Shown here piece by piece: positions 5,610 to 6,915 of a stretch of DNA of 6,915 bases. The stretch comes from JACQKD01 sp964614265. Lineage in GTDB: Bacteria; Patescibacteriota; Minisyncoccia; Phycocordibacterales; UBA918. Both the position numbers and the translations under genes were made by a program. Numbering within the stretch: position 1 is the stretch's first letter; each line of letters starts with the position of its first letter. The DNA lies in assembly GCA_964614265.1 (NCBI GenBank), contig CAZTKT010000034.1, positions 1-6,915 of the forward strand, read 5' to 3'. Under the pieces are notes generated by a model, which saw only the letters and a list, made by a program, of their open reading frames with translations, had not been told where the DNA came from and searched no databases.

Positions 5610-6785
5610 TTAACGACGTACCAATATCTGCGCCAAACTCGCCCACGACCTACCCTGCAGATATGCCAGCGAAATCCCCTCTGGGGGAGCGCTGATTGCC
5701 AACACTGCTGCTGAAGTAGCGATGAAATCACGCTCCTCCCCCGTGATTTCCGCGATGCAAGCCAGTGCGGCAACGCGATAAATCCCGTGTCTATACTTGC
5801 GCATGGCGCTTTTGAGCAATAACGCGAAATCATCCGGATCTTGCGTGATCCGACAGAGTGCCATGAATAGTAAATCTGAACTCTCTGGATTTGCTAAAAT
5901 TCCCTCTCGGGCAGCAACGATATCCTTCAATGCGCCGCTGATTCTTGCAAGTGCCAGGAGACCTGAGTTACGTTCAAAATCAAAATAGGCGGGAAACCCC
6001 CTTTCAATGTCTTTATTTCGGATGGCTGCCACCTCGGCTCTCGCTCTCTCTATGTCCTGCAGCTCATGAGTAGCTCCAGCAATCTGGAGCCACTGCTCAT
6101 ACGCCGAGTAGCCGTATCTCTCTGCAATGGCCCGAGCCGCTTGGATATCCTCAACTGCCCTGCTGTACTCGTAAACGGCGAGGTGTCCGGGGATTTGATT
6201 GTAGGGAGCCGCCTCCTCCGCTATTTTCCGTGCCCCGTCGATGTCGCCCATCGCCGCCGTGGCTCGCGCGCGTATGACGACACACGCCAAATAAATCTGA
6301 AGCGACCCCCCAATAACCAGATCAGCCAGTTTCCTGACCTCTTCTGGTCTTGACGTTCGGTCTATCGTTTGTAGAACGGCAAACAAAGCGCACAATCGTT
6401 GCTGACTTTGCTCATTCTTATACTTTTCGTAACCCGTCTCAGCGATAGCTGAAGCGAGTTCTAAGGCGCGTGCGGGATCCACCCGTGCCCACGCCCTGAT
6501 TATACTCTCTCGCGCCAGCGCCTGACAAAATCCGTCATGACTGATGCTCTCAGCAACACTGATGCTCTCATCAACGGTCTGTGCGGCCTCGAGATCTCCC
6601 GCCAAGGCAAGGGCCTCGACGATAGCGGCTCGAAGGTTGTCAGCTTCGTGGCAACCAACCTCACCGAGAGAAGCTTGTGCTTGCTCGATCAATGTATCGA
6701 GCAATTCCTGCCCCCAAAGCGGTAAGGCAACTCTACTTGTGAGTCCGTTTATCATTTTTTTTCCCCTTTTCAAGGTGCGATTCAT
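5610..6785 (-). CDS. Alpha-helical repeat (TPR-like) protein of unknown function
   Basis: I do not recognise a named family. From the ATG at 6785 the protein has 391 residues. It is almost wholly helical and alanine-rich, and is built from degenerate helix-pair repeats of about 30-45 residues. A recurring D-[LIP]-x-x-A-[RQ] element marks them: GDLEAAQ near 64, DPARALELA near 103, GDIDGARKIAEEA near 180, EDIQAARAIAERYG near 212, QDIERARAEVAAI near 243 and KDIVAAREG near 287. This resembles TPR/Sel1-like scaffolds that bind proteins. There is no signal peptide or membrane segment, so it is probably cytoplasmic. An upstream in-frame TTG at 6830 was rejected as start because it lies between the -35 and -10 of a strong promoter. 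The ATG at 6785 has GGAGG five bases upstream; ATG 6755, after AAAAGGGG, is a second possibility. It has its own promoter and terminator, so it is likely monocistronic. An 18-bp tandem duplication lies at codons 71-82. Confidence 0.85.
   Translation of the reverse strand: MNRTLKRGKKMINGLTSRVALPLWGQELLDTLIEQAQASLGEVGCHEADNLRAAIVEALALAGDLEAAQTVDESISVAESISHDGFCQALARESIIRAWARVDPARALELASAIAETGYEKYKNEQSQQRLCALFAVLQTIDRTSRPEEVRKLADLVIGGSLQIYLACVVIRARATAAMGDIDGARKIAEEAAPYNQIPGHLAVYEYSRAVEDIQAARAIAERYGYSAYEQWLQIAGATHELQDIERARAEVAAIRNKDIERGFPAYFDFERNSGLLALARISGALKDIVAAREGILANPESSDLLFMALCRITQDPDDFALLLKSAMRKYRHGIYRVAALACIAEITGEERDFIATSAAVLAISAPPEGISLAYLQGRSWASLAQILVRR
6540..6575. repeat. Tandem 18-bp direct duplication in the helical-repeat gene
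   Basis: Units 6540-6557 and 6558-6575 differ at one base. They encode consecutive hexapeptides VDESIS and VAESIS (codons 71-82 from the ATG at 6785), an in-frame duplication in a helix or linker next to the first GDLEAAQ repeat. Confidence 0.95.
6681..6704. repeat. 9-bp inverted repeat, 6-base loop, in the helical-repeat gene
   Basis: Arms 6681-6689 and 6696-6704 are exact reverse complements around a 6-base loop. They encode LDTLIEQ near the protein N-terminus. No T tract follows. A stem this short could arise by chance in a window of this size. Confidence 0.9.
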
Positions 6786-6790
6786 ACTGT

Positions 6791-6795
6791 CCTCC
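6791..6795 (-). promoter_or_regulatory. Shine-Dalgarno site deciding the 6785 start
   Basis: GGAGG on the minus strand lies five bases before the ATG at 6785, an ideal spacing. The four genes downstream lack an equally strong site, so this start uses a different initiation signal from its neighbours. Confidence 0.75.
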
Positions 6796-6820
6796 ACTTC
6801 CCTCCAACTCTCTGTGGCAG

Positions 6821-6849
6821 AGTATAACAAAGATTACGACTTCTGTCAA
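6821..6849 (-). promoter_or_regulatory. Sigma70-type promoter of the helical-repeat gene
   Basis: On the minus strand TTGACA (6849-6844) is a perfect -35 hexamer. After a 17-base spacer comes TATACT (6826-6821), five of six matches to the -10 consensus. The predicted transcript starts near 6815-6813, giving a leader of about 28-30 bases before the ATG at 6785. This is the best promoter in the window and it fixes the gene start downstream of the open TTG frame. Confidence 0.8.
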
Positions 6850-6915
6850 GGCCTTGTAGCGTAACTCTCCACACCTCCCACCACCCCTCTTCTTCCACGT
6901 CAATCTTGACCTTGA

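Noticed and set aside
5413..5646. Overlapping 60-codon frames on both strands at the terminator.
   Set aside because: Each crosses the terminator hairpin, which explains their mutual similarity in reverse; neither has a ribosome binding site or family resemblance.
6782..6915. A minus-strand frame open from the window edge (KVKIDVEEEGWWEV...) ending in a TGA that overlaps the ATG at 6785 as ATGA, which could be the tail of an upstream gene.
   Set aside because: Only 43 codons, another frame is equally open over the same stretch, and a near-consensus promoter lies inside it. Sequence beyond the window edge would decide.

Overview
The window looks like chromosomal DNA from a reduced-genome bacterium of the Candidate Phyla Radiation (Patescibacteria, Parcubacteria-like). 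This is an inference from the gene set and protein style: a divergent ArgRS with a DPNPFKELHIGHL signature, a stand-alone CofE-family ligase with no other F420 genes nearby, and a multi-pass DUF2914 membrane protein. No 16S or other phylogenetic marker is present. The genetic code reads as standard, and no mobile element, CRISPR array, tRNA or rRNA was found.

All five supported genes are on the minus strand, so transcription runs from high to low coordinates. First is a helical-repeat (TPR-like) protein of unknown function (6785 to 5610). It has a near-consensus sigma70 promoter, a good Shine-Dalgarno site and a strong intrinsic terminator (5577 to 5529), so it looks like a self-contained single-gene transcript. 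A 433-base gap without a recognised gene follows (5609 to 5177). It holds that terminator, a weaker terminator-like element, and candidate promoters.

Next come four closely spaced genes with gaps of 40, 47 and 46 bases and no terminator between them: a CofE/FolC2-like gamma-glutamyl ligase (5176 to 4475), glyA (4434 to 3157), a seven-helix DUF2914 membrane protein (3109 to 1883) and argS (1836 to 157). They are probably an operon. Weak promoter-like hexamers spaced 17 bases apart sit just upstream of each start, and none of the four has a strong Shine-Dalgarno, so short-leader or leaderless transcripts are possible. The ligase beside glyA suggests folate polyglutamylation feeding the folate-dependent serine hydroxymethyltransferase, rather than F420 synthesis. 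argS supplies arginyl-tRNA. The role of the DUF2914 protein is unknown.

The most unusual structural signal is a set of perfect inverted repeats with exactly 3-base loops inside conserved protein-coding sequence: 22-bp and 14-bp stems in argS and an 11-bp stem in glyA. The 22-bp stem cannot reasonably be chance. I did not find a defence system or other multi-gene novel system in this window.
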